Part shown: positions 45,567-58,217 of the stretch, piece after piece
Position numbering within the stretch: the first letter of the stretch is position 1
Layout: every line of letters begins with the position of its first letter
DNA from: Gamsiella multidivaricata
Lineage: Eukaryota > Mortierellomycota > Mortierellomycetes > Mortierellales > Mortierellaceae
Assembly (NCBI RefSeq): GCF_025024155.1
Contig: NW_026251719.1
Span: 516,666-580,665, forward strand
DNA length: 64,000 nt
Direction: 5' to 3'
Position numbers and translations under genes: made by a program
The notes under the pieces: model-generated
The model's database searches: none
What the model was told of the DNA's origin: nothing
Seen by the model: the letters and a program-made list of their open reading frames with translations, nothing else

Positions 45567-48012
45567 ATGGCTGCAGTCGAAAAGCGGATTCTGATTCGAA
45601 TGCGAAAGGAGCTCAAGGATCTGGAAACCTCGCCACCACTCGGAGTTATTTGTTACCCTCAAAATGACAATATTGTGCATCTCCAAGCTGGTACGAGCAG
45701 CTCAACCCCTCCACTTCACACACGCGGCAAAGCAGAGGAATTAATATTTTACTAATATATCGACTGGGCTGGGTTCCCCATGGCACGAATTGTATCCACA
45801 CAGAGCTCACCGGACCAGCGGATACACCTTACGAAGGAGGCGTTTTCAAGATCGACATTCATATCCCAGAAAAGTGCGTACTTTTGGACAGGAATATGGC
45901 TCGCATTTGGCTACGCGTTTTCAAACTTAAGAGCTGACCCAACGATGCGATAAAACGTTAGGTACCCGTTTGAGCCTCCAAGGTGCCAGTTCCTCACCAG
46001 GGTCTATCATCCCAACATTGACGATCAAGGCCGTATCTGTCTGGACATCTTGAAAGGCCCTCCCAAAGGCACATGGGGACCGGCCATCAGTATCACAACC
46101 ATGCTGTTGTCCTTGAGAATCCTGCTTGCGAATCCTAATCCTGATGACCCACTGCTGGTCGAAATTGTAAGTGTTGGCCAGTCTGATCGCAGACGACGAG
46201 CCCAAATACACAGCATGAGCACTAACACCGGCTGCACACATTCTGTAGGCAAATGAGTTTAAGGAAAACAGGGCCCTTTTCACCCAAAGGGCTCGAATGT
46301 ACACGAAACAATATGCTATGGGAGATGCAGATACCATCGGAATAGAAAAAAGTTCGGAGGTAGGCGTTTTTATCACAGCTTTCCACGACTACTGCATTGA
46401 CGACTTGCCAGCAAAGGACTCCTTCATGACACGTTAACCTATACGTCCTTAGATACTTCAACCAAGCGACCAACCGAACTCATTCAACATTTCAGCCCTG
46501 CAGGAACTGGTGTTGCGACCTACATTCCCATCAACCCCTTCAGAGTCAACATCGTCCTCATCCTCGACTACAAGTTCTACGACACAACAACCCAGCGCTC
46601 AGAAATCTCCTGCCTCCGACTCATTCTCAACTCCATCTACAATCAGTACCACCATATCACTCGATGCTGCGGAAAAGAAGACTTTGTCGCGACCAACGCT
46701 GAAGAAACCGAGTCTCAAATCCAAAAGAGCCAGCGCGACAGCAGATCCCATCGCCCCCAGCTTTCCGGATCCAGAAATAAATTCAGCAGCAAGCAGTCAG
46801 TCTCCTGCTCAGCCATCTGCAGTTTCAGAGGTATCGCAATCGCTGGGGCTTAGTTCTGACGTGCAAATTGTCGAAAAAGAGGAGGAGGAGGCTGTGCGTC
46901 TAGTAGGATCCAGGAGGGCTGTATCGCCAGTGCATGTTGTGATCAGGGCGCCAGATACTTTGCGGAGTCCATTTTATCCATCGCCGGAGGACACAATTGC
47001 AGATAAAACTATTGACATGTCTAAGCCCACGAGAGAACTGGATACTGTTACGGACGAAAAAATTAACGTCTCGAAACGAGAACCGGAAACAGAAACCTCT
47101 GCGGACAAAATTATTTTCAGCTTAGACGCGAGGCAGGAATTGAATACGGCTGTGGAGGAAAAGATTGCTATTTCAAAACGGAAGCTTGAGTCGGGTACCC
47201 ATACGGACAAAACTATTTCCATCTCGGGACGAGCGCGGGATTCGGATACGACTATGAGCATGAGCGAGTTATTTAGCAACACTGCCGCCGTCAGACCCGT
47301 AAAGACTAAGAGGGCAAAGTCCGAGAAGGCAGAGTCGACGCGGCCCAAACCCAAACCCAAGCTCAAGTCCAGACCCAAATCCTCACCTCTCGAGAAAGCG
47401 TCTCTAGAATCGAGAGCAGAACTGCAAGACAGTTTACAGGACCACTCGCAACCGCTCTCGCAGCCCTCGCGGACGAATTTGGAGGAGACATATAGAAGCG
47501 CCTCCCAGCAGAAGAATGATGCGCCCACGATGGATACGAATACGCATATCCTCACACCAACAGCGATCCTACAGAAGAATCGGTCATCCGAGCAGTCGCC
47601 ATCCAAGGAATCAGCGGGCCGTATTACGAACGCGAAGCGCAATCAGGGACCACTTCAACCAGTTCAACCACAACTTGTGCAAAGCCGGTCGTTTTCTGCC
47701 GAGAATATTGGTAATTCCGAGGAGTCGGTACTGCAAGGGGTCGCTCGAGAAAATGACAAGGGCAAGGGAAGAGCGGTAATGGATGATGTTCCGGGCAGGA
47801 ATCAAGGAAGGACTCTTGAGACGGATGAGAACGCGCGTGTTGTATCATTACCTCTGTTGTCCAAGGCGGGGAGTTTTGAAAAGGGTATCACTGTACCATC
47901 GTCGTCGGCGCTTTCGGCTAGTGAATTCCGATCGGACAAAGGCACTGAGGCAACTCCTCTACTGACAGTCGCACGCAAACGGAGCCTTCTGAAGAAGCAG
48001 CGACCAACTTAG
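45567..48012 (+). CDS. UBE2T: UBE2T-like ubiquitin-conjugating enzyme with a long C-terminal extension
   Basis: UBE2T is the E2 that, with FANCL, monoubiquitinates FANCD2/FANCI in crosslink repair. Five exons, 45567-45690, 45804-45873, 45962-46166, 46249-46359 and 46453-48012, join in frame to 689 residues; human UBE2T has 197. The UBC fold is complete: [74 protein letters not shown] (catalytic Cys) and [20 protein letters not shown]. Similarity to UBE2T is strongest around PPKG-W and the NPDDPL segment. The extension of about 500 residues is Ser/Thr/Pro/Lys-rich and carries degenerate 16-18 residue repeats (about 46990-47255). The tail has no recognised domain. Identification as an E2 is secure; the UBE2T subfamily is likely. 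Confidence 0.88.
46990..47255 (+). repeat. Degenerate 16-18 residue tandem repeats in the UBE2T-like tail
   Basis: Five consecutive units follow a D/E-K-x-I-x-(I/V/M)-S-x-x-R-x-L-(D/E)-(T/S) pattern: [60 protein letters not shown] and [15 protein letters not shown]. Seen directly in the translation. Confidence 0.85.
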
Positions 48013-48171
48013 ATCGTGTTTTTTCCATACAACAAAATGCAAGCAAAAGCCAATAGAACCTAATGATTGTACTATTTTTTATTTACTGCAGTTCTCCTTG
48101 TACTTGTACTTCCACTCGACCTTCATGTTTTGCAAAAATAAAATAAAAATAAGAAAAGCAAAGGGTGTTCT

Positions 48172-51100
48172 CTATTTCTTCTCCTCGCCCTTGGCGGCCT
48201 CCTTGGCCTCATCCTCAAACTCGACCAAAAGTTCATCTCCCGCAACAGAGTCACCAGGCTTAACCATGACACTCTTGACAACACCGGCACGGACAGATCG
48301 AAGGACGTTCGCCATCTTCATGGCTTCGATGGTCGCGACAGCGGTGCCCTCAGCAACGACATCTCCAACCTTGACATCAACAGAGACGACGGAGCCAGGC
48401 ATGGGCGACAAGATCATGTTGGTCGTCGAAGCCTTTTCCTTGATGGGCATGTATTTTGAGAGGGCGTGCTGGGCAGGATTGTTGACCGTGATATCGAATT
48501 TCGTACCCAAGTGCTGGACGCGGAAGCCCAGGGGGAGCGTATCGAGGTATTGGAGGGTGACTTCCTCGCCATTATCGAACTTTTGGGAGATCAAGGGAGA
48601 CTCCAGAGGCCAGTGAGTCGAGGTCTTGAAAGGAGCCATACCGGGAGTATGGATCTATACCATCGCAATAAAAAAAATAAAAAAATAAAAAAATAATAAA
48701 AAAAAAAAAAAAAAAGAGACGAAAGTAAGCATCAAAGCCCAATCTGAAGTTTTCTTCATATCAGTTAAAGGTCAAAACGGACTCACCTCAAACTCATCCT
48801 CGTTGTTGGCGCCCTTGCCGACCTTCTCGACCTTGACAGGGACCTTCTCATCAACTCCCTGGACACCGATAAAAAGCTCCCAGCTGTGGGGCGCCTTTCC
48901 TTGGAGATCCTCCTTCAACAAGGCCTCACGACCACGGCCCCAGGCCCAGTTGCGGAGCTCACGCTTGACATGCATCAAACCGGCCATGGAAGCCAACTGG
49001 GCGAGCGAGCTTGGGTTAGGCGCATGGCCCTTGAATCCGGTGGGGTATTCCTCCGCCAAGAACTTTGTCGAGTACTTGCCCGAGGCAAAGCGATCGTGCG
49101 AGACGACCTCACGCAAGAGAGGGATATTGTGCGTGACACCCTTGATGACATACGAGTCCAGAGCATGCTTCATGTTCTCAATGGCCTCCTCACGAGTCGC
49201 ACCGTGGGTGCAGAGCTTGCAGATCATGGGGTCGTAGTAGATACTGATCTCAGATCCCTCGACAATTCCAGAGTCGCAGCGGACCTCGTTCTGGCCCTTG
49301 GTTGACTTGGGCTCGATGTACTTGGAGAGACGACCGATCGAAGGGAGGTACTTCTCGGGGTCCTCGGCATAGACACGGGACTCGATAGCCCAGCCATTGA
49401 TCTTGATGTCCTCCTGCTTAGGGATCAGCTTCTGGTTGGCAGCAACACGGATCATTTGCTCGACCAAGTCCATGCCGGTGATGTACTCGGTGATGGGGTG
49501 CTCGACCTGGAGACGGGTGTTCATCTCCAAGAAGTAGAAGTTGCGGGCAGAGTCGACCAAGAACTCGACTGTTCCTGCGGACGAGTACTTGACATGCTTG
49601 GCCAGCATCACGGCTTGCTCTCCCATGGCCTTGCGCGTCTTCTCATCAATGTGGGTCGATGGGGCTTCCTCAATGACTTTTTGGTTTCTGCGCTGGATCG
49701 AGCACTCACGCTCAGGCAGGTAGAGCTACGAGAATAGTAATAATAATAAAAATAAAATCATCGTTAGCAGATAGTCTTTCATGGTCGAACATAAAATGCG
49801 CGGGATAATTTGATCCGCATAGAGCTTACAGTGTTGCCGTGCTTGTCCGAGATGATCTGGATCTCAATATGGCGAGGGTTATCGATGAACTTCTCGATCA
49901 AGAGACGGTCATCACCGAACGAGGCCATGGACTCGGTCTTGGCCATCTTGTAACCCTCCAGAACCTCCTCGTCGTTCCAGGCAATACGCATTCCCTTTCC
50001 TCCACCTCCAGCAGAGGCCTTGAGCATGACTGGGTATCCGATTTCGTTGGCTAAAACGGACCACCATAGTTGTATTGTATTTAGTATCCGAGATCGACTT
50101 GGACTGCAGCAGTACGGTGACATGATGAAGTGGTAGCGACATTGAGCACCGCCTTTTCTTGTATTGACTTACAAATCTCGAGGGCGTGGTCGACATCGCG
50201 GACGACACCGTTGAATCCGGGAATGATGTTGACCTTGGACTCCTTGGCAATGATCTTACTCTGGATCTTGTCTCCCATGGCAGCCATGGCGTCCTCAGAG
50301 GGCCCAATAAAGGTCACTCCGACTTCATCCAAAGCCTTGACGAATGTAGCATTCTCAGACAAGAAGCCGTAACCTGGACATTAAAAGACTGGAAGTTAGA
50401 TCTCTGAAGGAACAGCGCAAATTGGACTGATCTGTGGCAATTGTAATATCGCACCTGGGTGAACAGCCTGGGCGCCAGTGTCCTTGATGGCCTTGATGAT
50501 GTTGGGGATGTTCAGGTAACTCTGGGAGGTTGGCGCGGGACCCTAAGAAGCATTTGGTAGCCATTCAAGAAAAAAAAAGAAAAAAAAAGATCAGTGGCCG
50601 AGTCCATGGATCAAAGGGTGTTTTCTCAGTGTAGATTGCTGACACTTTAGCGAGAAAAAGTCTTCTGTTGTGCCCTCTTTCTCCTGTTCGCGTTTCTTGC
50701 GCAAAAAGAAGGTATATGGCTCATTCTTGGTATCCGTGTCTGTCCGACAACACCAGCGACTCGCAAACAAAGGCTCGTCAATTGCATTTTTTTTTTAGGA
50801 CATTGTGTCTAACATACCACGTTCACAGCCTCGTCGGCCAACTGGACGTGCAAGCTGTTGACATCGGCATCCGAGTGAATAGCGACGGTCTTGATGCCCA
50901 TCTTCTTGGCAGTCCTGATGACACGGCATGCAATCTCTCCTCTGTTGGCAATCAGGATCTTGTCAAAGGTCTACGGTGATGCCATTGTCATTGGTGAAAA
51001 TAAAAAGGGAGTAGGTGTTTGTGTTAGGACATTCGGGTCAGTGGAATGAAAGGGTCGAGGTACCGTGGGACAGATCAGTGTTCAAGGTTCACGACCGAGG

Positions 51101-51360
51101 CAGGTGTCGAAATAAATCATCTCAATCATCTCACACCTGAATCTGAGGGTGAATCTGAATCTGAATCTAGGATCCGAGGTTCGGTTGTTTACCTTGCCAT
51201 ACTGCGAATAGTCATTGTGCCCCTGGAGCTGCTGCGAGGGCGAGGCAGCGGCAGCCCTGGAGATGGCGGAGGAGTGGAAGAGACGCTGGCGAGTCGCAGT
51301 CAGGGAGCAGACCCAGCGACCGGTTGTGCGCGGGATGGCTGCAGCGAGCGAAAGGGACAT
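48172..51360 (-). CDS. PCCA: Propionyl-CoA carboxylase alpha subunit, mitochondrial (biotin carboxylase + biotin carrier)
   Basis: Carboxylates biotin with ATP and bicarbonate; with the beta subunit it turns propionyl-CoA into methylmalonyl-CoA. Exons 51360-51193, 50970-50818, 50542-50455, 50373-50173, 50050-49830, 49725-48787 and 48654-48172 join in frame to 750 residues (human PCCA 728). A mitochondrial presequence is seen ([16 protein letters not shown].., RQRLFHSSA). Motifs: [50 protein letters not shown] (ATP), [44 protein letters not shown], and the C-terminal biotin site [12 protein letters not shown]. The presence of a true PCC beta gene beside it favours PCCA over methylcrotonyl-CoA carboxylase. 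It converges with the UBE2T-like gene at a 159-base gap. Confidence 0.93.
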
Positions 51361-52990
51361 TATGTGGACCGAGAGAGTGCGAGGAGTAACAAAGAAGAAG
51401 AAGAGGAAGAGAGGAGAGGAGAGGAGAGGCCGAGAAGAAAGAGGAGGAGGCAGAGGAACGAGTGGCACGCAACGAGAGAGTGGGGAGGAGTGAAGAAAAG
51501 AAAGGAAAAGAGGAAAGGAGCGGGGAGGGGCGACGGGAAATACGGTAGACTATGTTTTTTCACTTTGAAGCAACACATTTTTTTTTATATTACATGTCTT
51601 CTTGGAGGCCACCGATACGCACGCTCTTCCTTCAATCCGGAGGCTGCTTATTATCTATCACTGGCTCGTCAATGAAAGTATTGCTACGAACAACGCAGTT
51701 GGCAATTGATGACTATGAAGATAACAGGAAGGAGCTCACGTTCGCTCGTCCGACACAAGTCTGGGAAAACAAAACCCGCGGCGACTACGGATCGGCCATA
51801 TTTTTGTTATTTTGTTTATATTCTTCTCTCGGCTGCGAATGCGGATGTCCTCTTTGACAAAGCAATCGACCCCGCAAAGCATATTTGAACAACTACAGCA
51901 AGTGCATCCAATGCCTCGTAATATGGATGATTCGTACGCGCTGATCAAGCCGTCTGTCCTTCTCGTTCACTGACTGAAACGCCGCGCGTATTTCAATTGA
52001 ACTCTCTGATTTGCGTTTCCATCCCCAACTCCGGTCTGTCCTGGTTCCTGATCCCTTCAAGACGACGATGATGGTGATGATACAGCCTTATGATTGAGCT
52101 GCTCCGGAGAGTGTGGAGAATGAGAGATTATCAGCCTATTCATTTTAGTCAGTGGATCTCGCAAGATGAGTGTGGGGTTACCCTGGAAAGAAGCCCCTGA
52201 GGGGTTGAAACCCAGCGTCGAGGGTGACGACCGTGGGAAAAAAAATTGCAAGCGAAATTTGATTGCTCCGTGGGGAGGAATAAGAAACGACAGCATTTGT
52301 CGGATGTGCCAGTTGTAGATGCAGATAGTTCCCTCGGTCGTATCCCTCCGCAATGAACAAAAGATAATCTTTTCGGCAAAGGAGGCTTTGTTGAGATGAC
52401 AAACGTCAGGGGTGCTGATGAGGCCGTGTGGGGTCCCGAGCCGGCCCAGGATAGAACAGCGGAGACTTATTGGTTCATCAAATTCGAGCTACAGACCTGC
52501 TGCTTGATCCGGGAGGGAAAGCAATTGAAAGCCCCAGAATCGACCGTTTCCAAGAGGGGAACGTACTACCACCAGGAGTGTCGCTGCTGAGGACTGAGCG
52601 AGGAAGGAAGCAGAATGTAGAGAAGAAGGAGGGGGAGGGAGGGGGAGAAGAAGACAAAGAGGGAGGATGGCGAAGGAAAGAGTAGGAAGAAAAAAGTCGT
52701 GTACATCCACCCGTTGAAAGTGAACACTTTCTCTTTCCCGTCTTTACACCTTAAAGAACACTTTGGCTGCAAAGGGGCCCTTTTTTTTTCCTTCCTTCCT
52801 TCTGCTTCTTTCCTCTCCCCACCCTCCTTCTCCTCCTCTTCCACCCATCGCCATCGCCATTGCCTTCCCGCAATCCCCTCCCCTCTCTTTCTCTCTTTCT
52901 CTCTTTTCTGTCCTCTGCATCTCCATCCCATCCCATCCCCATCCCATCGCCTTGACCCCTCCCCTGATCCCTCTCATCCGATCCACAGCT
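51361..52990. promoter_or_regulatory. Divergent intergenic region between PCCA and PCCB
   Basis: 1,630 bases separate the start codons. Each side ends in a long pyrimidine-rich leader on its coding strand (51365-51530 for PCCA; about 52785-52990 for PCCB). Because both products form one enzyme, this segment is a good candidate for a shared regulatory region. No specific binding site was identified. Apparent frames here are low-complexity. Confidence 0.5.
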
Positions 52991-55443
52991 ATGTTCCGTC
53001 TCTCGACCGTGGTTGCATCCAGGGCCGCCCTGGCCTCGGCCACCCGTCGCTCCCTGCCAGCGTTTGCCACCGCTGCCCGCCACTATGCCGTTGGCAAGAC
53101 AGCCATCTCTGCGGAGAATGTACGGCCGATTACCCTTTTTTATCTTGGGGTGTTGTGGATCTCATATAATTCACACGCTCAATTGAGTAAAAGACACAAC
53201 TTACTGACTAGACCTGCACACTTGCCACCAAAACAACGACTCGGGTGTTTCCCATGTTCTGATTCCTTATAGGACGTCGTCGGAAAGATCAATGCCAAGC
53301 GTCAGGAATCGCTCTTGGGTGGTGGTCTGAAGAGAATCGAGACTCAGCACAAGAAGGCAAGCTCCTGATCCTCATTCTACTTTAACAGCGATTGCGAATC
53401 TGCTGCTCACTCTGACTGTTTGCGATCCGCTTTTTGGTTGATCAGACACATCTTGTTTTCTAACCTGCATATGAAAACGACTTTTTTTTTTTCTTTCTTT
53501 CTTTCTTTCTTTCTTTTAAACAGGGCAAACTGACTGCTCGCGAGCGCATTGAGCTCCTCGTGGATCCTGGTTCATTCCGCGAGTACGATGCCTTTGTGGA
53601 GCACAACTGTGTTGATTTTGGCATGGAGAAGCAAAAGGTACGACATGTCTTTGCAGCTAGTGTCCGGGGAAAATAATGCTGGTGAAACGCGTATTTGTGA
53701 ATAATAATGCTGATCCGCATTGTCAATTGCTTCTCCTCTGAACAGATTACGGGAGATGGTGTTGTTACTGGTCACGGAACCGTCAACGGCCGCCGTATCT
53801 TCCTGTTCTCGCAGGACTTTACTGCCTTTGGTGGATCCCTCTCCAACACTCATGCGCAAAAGATCTGCAAGATCATGGACAAGGCCTTGCTTGTCGGTGC
53901 CCCCGTCATTGGTCTGAACGACTCTGGCGGAGCCCGTATTCAGGAGGGAGTCGAGTCCTTGGCTGGTTATGCTGATATTTTCTTGGTGAGCGCTTGTCTA
54001 TCTTGCATTTGTTCAAACTGGTGGTCAATGGGATCTTGACTACGCGCGGAAATGGACATGTACTAATAGCTGATCTTTTGCCTTGTAGAAAAATGTCATG
54101 TCCTCGGGAGTGGTTCCCCAGATCTCGCTGATCATGGGTCCTTGTGCTGGAGGCGCTGTGTACTCGCCCGCGTTGACGGATTTCACGTTCATGGTCCGCG
54201 ACACGTCGTACCTGTTTGTTACTGGACCTGAAGTTGTCAAGACTGTGACGAAGGAGGAGGTTACCCAGGAGGAGCTCGGCGGTGCCAAGGCCCACACTGT
54301 CAAGTCCGGAGTCGCCCACGCTGCCTTTGAGAACGATGTCGAGGCTTTGCAGCGCCTTCGTGACTTTATCGACTTTTTGCCGTTGTCGAACCGGGAGCCG
54401 GCTCCTGTGCGCTACACGGACGATCCCTCGGACCGCGAGGACGCGTCGTTGAACCACATTGTGCCCGTGGACTCAACCAAGGCCTACGATATCAAGGACG
54501 TGATCACGCGTCTGGCGGACGACTCCCAGTTCTTTGAGATCATGCCCGACTATGCCAAGAACATTGTGATTGGTTTCGCCAGAATGGGTGGCAAGACCGT
54601 GTCGATTATTGCGAACCAGCCTTTGGTGTCGTCCGGAGTGCTCGATATCAACTCGTCGGTCAAGGCGGCGCGCTTTGTGCGGTTTGCAGATGCGTTCAAC
54701 ATTCCTATTTTGACGCTTGTGGACGTGCCTGGATTCTTGCCCGGAACGGCTCAGGAACACAATGGAATTATTCGTCACGGAGCCAAGTTGTTGTACGCGT
54801 ATGCGGAGGCGACAGTGCCGAAGGTGACGGTGATTACGCGCAAGGCATACGGAGGTGCCTATGATGTGATGAGCTCGAAACACCTTCGCGGCGATCTTAA
54901 CTATGCCTGGCCCACCGCTGAGATTGCTGTCATGGGGTAAGCCTTGAAACTTGCTATGCTTTATCATCGTCTTTGACAATAGGGTTTGGTGCACACTTTG
55001 TTTGTTTCAAGGACAGTGGAGGATATGACATGATCTTTCCTTTTTGTTTTTTTCTTTTCATTTGTTTGCTTCGCTGCATGGTTTTGGGGTCTCCATGATA
55101 TTTTCTTGTGTTCCATTACGTGCCAATTGCGTTCTGTGTTGTTGTTTTTGTACCTGGATCGTGGTCATGTCTCTAACTGTTTTTTTTTTTTGTTGCTGTT
55201 GTTGTAATAAATAGTGCGAAGGGAGCCGTTGAGATTATTTTCCGATCGAGCGCAGACCGAGCATCGGCGGAGAAGGACTATATCAGCAAGTTTGCGAACC
55301 CATTGCCGGCAGCGCAGCGCGGATATATCGATGATGTGATTGAGCCGTCGTCGACCCGTCGTAGGATCATTGAGGACCTTGAGATGTTGCGTCACAAGAA
55401 GCTCAAGAACCCCAAGCGCAAGCATGGCAACATTCCTTTGTAA
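52991..55443 (+). CDS. PCCB: Propionyl-CoA carboxylase beta subunit, mitochondrial (carboxyltransferase)
   Basis: Transfers the carboxyl group from carboxybiotin to propionyl-CoA. Six exons, 52991-53119, 53273-53356, 53524-53637, 53746-53985, 54089-54936 and 55215-55443, join in frame to 547 residues (human 539). A presequence is seen ([20 protein letters not shown]). Motifs: [117 protein letters not shown] and the C-terminal [18 protein letters not shown], all typical of PCCB rather than methylcrotonyl-CoA carboxylase beta. The intron after exon 2 has a GC donor (AAG|GCAAGC). Partner of the divergent PCCA gene. Confidence 0.96.
53357..53523 (+). other. GC-AG intron in PCCB
   Basis: Exon 2 ends CACAAGAAG and the intron begins GCAAGC; no GT occurs at a position that would preserve the conserved [11 protein letters not shown] frame. 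The intron ends in a (TTTC)n tract (about 53482-53516) and CAG. Confidence 0.88.
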
Positions 55444-56036
55444 AGACATGAAAAAAAAGGGTAGAGACAGTGTTTGGAGGAGGAGACAAACAAACAAAGG
55501 AATTCTTCGTTATACAGTTTATTTTGCTTTAGAAAGACCGGTTGAAGTTGACTTTTTTCTTTATTTCAAAACAAGAGAGATCTACAAATAAACAATGGGT
55601 TATGCAACACATCATCGTGCAGCTTTGCGAGGACGACGTTCATTCCTAGACGTTGGATGGAAAATGAAAGGAGGTGAGCAGCGCAGGTTATGGAGAGAAA
55701 AAAGCTGCTGCACCCTGCATCCTGCATCATCACGTCTTGTTTTGGCCTTTGTTCGATGGTCTGTTGTCAGCCATGGCTGCTGGGGCTGTCGCAGGGATGT
55801 ACTACTGGTCGAGTGGTGTTCATAATGGAATAAGGCCGAACTACCCTTGAAATGACGCGTTGCGCGGTTTATCTTTTTTTCTGATGAAGGGGAAGGGGAG
55901 GGCGGAGGAAAGGCTGAAGATTGTCCGTTGGAAGGATAGGTCCAAATGACCTTTTTTTTCGATTGAGGGATGTATAATGATGTGATACGGATAGGGGGGA
56001 GGGGAGAATAGGAGACCATCGATTGAATTGGGCGCA

Positions 56037-56110
56037 GACAGTAGACAGTAGACAGCAGGCAGCAGGCGGCAGACAGACAGACAGATAGACAGACAGACAA
56101 ATGTAGACAG
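56037..56110. repeat. CAGA/GTAGACA imperfect tandem array
   Basis: Repeated AGACAGTAGACAGCAGGCAG-like units run into CAGACAGACAGA tetranucleotides. Confidence 0.85.
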
Positions 56111-56697
56111 GCGGATGAAAGTGCGGTTGTCCATTAGCTATTAATGATGGGTGCCTATGATCCTGCTTGTTTGCAGAGCAAGGCGAGTGGACGAGTCATG
56201 TCAACTGCATGAGATAACATCGTGTAGTATGGGACAATGTAGCATGGCATGGCATAGGGTGCATTTGCATGTAGAAACACACGGGTCAGTTCTTTCTCTG
56301 GCGCCCAGCCCGCTCAGTACGTAGTCCTCTAGTGATCTGTACGTTGTTGAATTCAGGGACGGTGCAGTGGAGTGCAAGGCCCAAATGAATGTGACCGACA
56401 AAAGCAGCCGGTGCGAATGGGCTTGTTTCGGTGCCCTCCACCAACCCCCCTTTTTTTTTATGTTATGCGTGAAACTCTTAGGTAGCCAGCTAGTCTAGTC
56501 CAGTCTAAGTCTGGTCCAGCTACAGATGCATGTGCGCAATGCAAGGCCATGCAAGTCTTATGAGCGAAAGGGTCATCATCATACCCGATGTTGTATGTAT
56601 CCCTGTGTATATAGCCCTTTCTGTCGAATGCGTAGCTGCTGCGTTGCTGCGTATGTAATCACTTTGTTTTGTAGGTACATAGGAGCATAAGGACAAA

Positions 56698-56722
56698 AGG
56701 ACATAAGGACATAAGGACATAA
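56698..56722. repeat. (ACATAAGG)n short tandem array
   Basis: About three perfect units, with related ACATAGGAGCATAAGG sequence just before them. Confidence 0.85.
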
Positions 56723-56826
56723 GATAAGAGCAAAGAGCAAAAGGACGTCCCTGTCGATCGGCTAGTCCATAGAATCCCCTTTTTTTTCTCCGCAAATGCA
56801 GATGCATACGCGATGCATAGTGCATT

Positions 56827-56842
56827 GGGGGGGGGGGGGGGG
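56827..56842. repeat. Poly-G run
   Basis: Sixteen or so consecutive G, a possible quadruplex-prone or sequencing-difficult site. Confidence 0.85.
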
Positions 56843-58165
56843 CGTCAATGCGGGTCAGCTTCAGCTTCAGCTTCATAGTGAGTTAGATTTAACCGTACGA
56901 TGGCATATGCTAGGGGGTAGACTAAGTACTAGGGTGAATGGCGGTGGAGTAAAAGAGAGGGTTATGGGTAAACGGTTTCTGCTTAATTGGCGGATGCGGT
57001 TTGCTGTGTTTGAGGGGTGTGCAGACAATGTGTGGATGGGTGGGAAAGGGCGACCTGGGTAGGTTTAACATCTGATGCAATTGTGTGCAATTGTGTGCTG
57101 CTGCTGCTGCTGTTACTATTGTTGTTGTTGTTGTTGTTGTAAGCAGATCGGGGTGCTGTTTCTCCTCTGTTGCAGTCATAATGCCTGACTGGTTCATAGC
57201 CAGTCCGATGGAGCGGTATATATACACCAGAGCTGTTTCTTGCATACGGCCATGGTCGCATACCCGCGGAGAATTTTGTTCTTCCAGGCAAGTCGAACCA
57301 AGTCGGACCGAACCAAGGCGAACCAAGTGGTTTTGGTGAAGCGAGATGAGGATGTTCATGGCATTGCAGAATGAGAGTCATATGGGATCAGACGCGGAGT
57401 GACTGGAAGGGAAAGAGACGAACGAACGAAAGAAAGGGGGGAGGGTTACGAACTATGTTTGTTCAATTGAATAAAGTATTGTGTACAGGTGAGTGTGTGC
57501 CTGAACACTACAGCACCCCTGATCTGGTCACCCACTCACCCACTCACTCACTCACTCGCCCACTCACTCGCTCGCTCGGGTGTGAGTGGGGGGAGGAAGA
57601 GAACAGGTCATGCCGCGGTCATTCCTTCCTTCATTCCTCTCTTCCTCGCTCCACGTCAACAAACCCAAGAACACTTCCTCCTTCCTTCCCTTCTTTCCCT
57701 TCCTTCCTTCCTTCCTTCCTCTCTCTTTCTCTCTTTCCGTCATTGCATCCGCCATCCCTCCTGTCGGGCTGCCTCCTCCCTCCATTGATTTGATTCCAAG
57801 CCCGTTCCTGGAAATACACTCATCGCACACAGAGCACACAAATACGCAGCACCCCTCTCCCTCCTCCCTCCACACACATACACTCACCCGCTCACTCTCG
57901 CTCTCTCACTCTCGCTCTCGCACTCTCACTCTCTCACTCGCTCTTCAAACCTCCAACTGCATAGTCTATGCTTCCTGATTCATCGTCCTCGATATCTCAC
58001 TCCGCATTGCCTTCTCCTCCTCGCTTACTCGTCTCCTCCTTCGCTGCCGCTCTCGCTATCACCGCCACCACCGACGCCTGTTCACCGCCCCTCTCCTCTT
58101 CTCACAGTCATATCACCCAGTAACGCAGAACAGAATCCACACTCCACCTCCAGGCACCATCCCAA

Positions 58166-58167
<2 letters not shown>

Positions 58168-58215
<48 letters not shown>
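58168..58215. repeat. (CAG)n trinucleotide array
   Basis: About 16 uninterrupted CAG/AGC units in a pyrimidine-rich leader-like region. No flanking coding sequence supports a poly-Gln or poly-Ser tract. Confidence 0.9.

Positions 58216-58217
<2 letters not shown>

Noticed and set aside
52566..53083. Several minus-strand Glu/Arg/Gly-rich frames upstream of PCCB
   Set aside because: Complement of the pyrimidine-rich leader and presequence region; low complexity.
55444..58215. Possible CRISPR-like array among the short repeats
   Set aside because: Units are 3-8 bases with no unique spacers; these are ordinary microsatellites in a eukaryotic genome.
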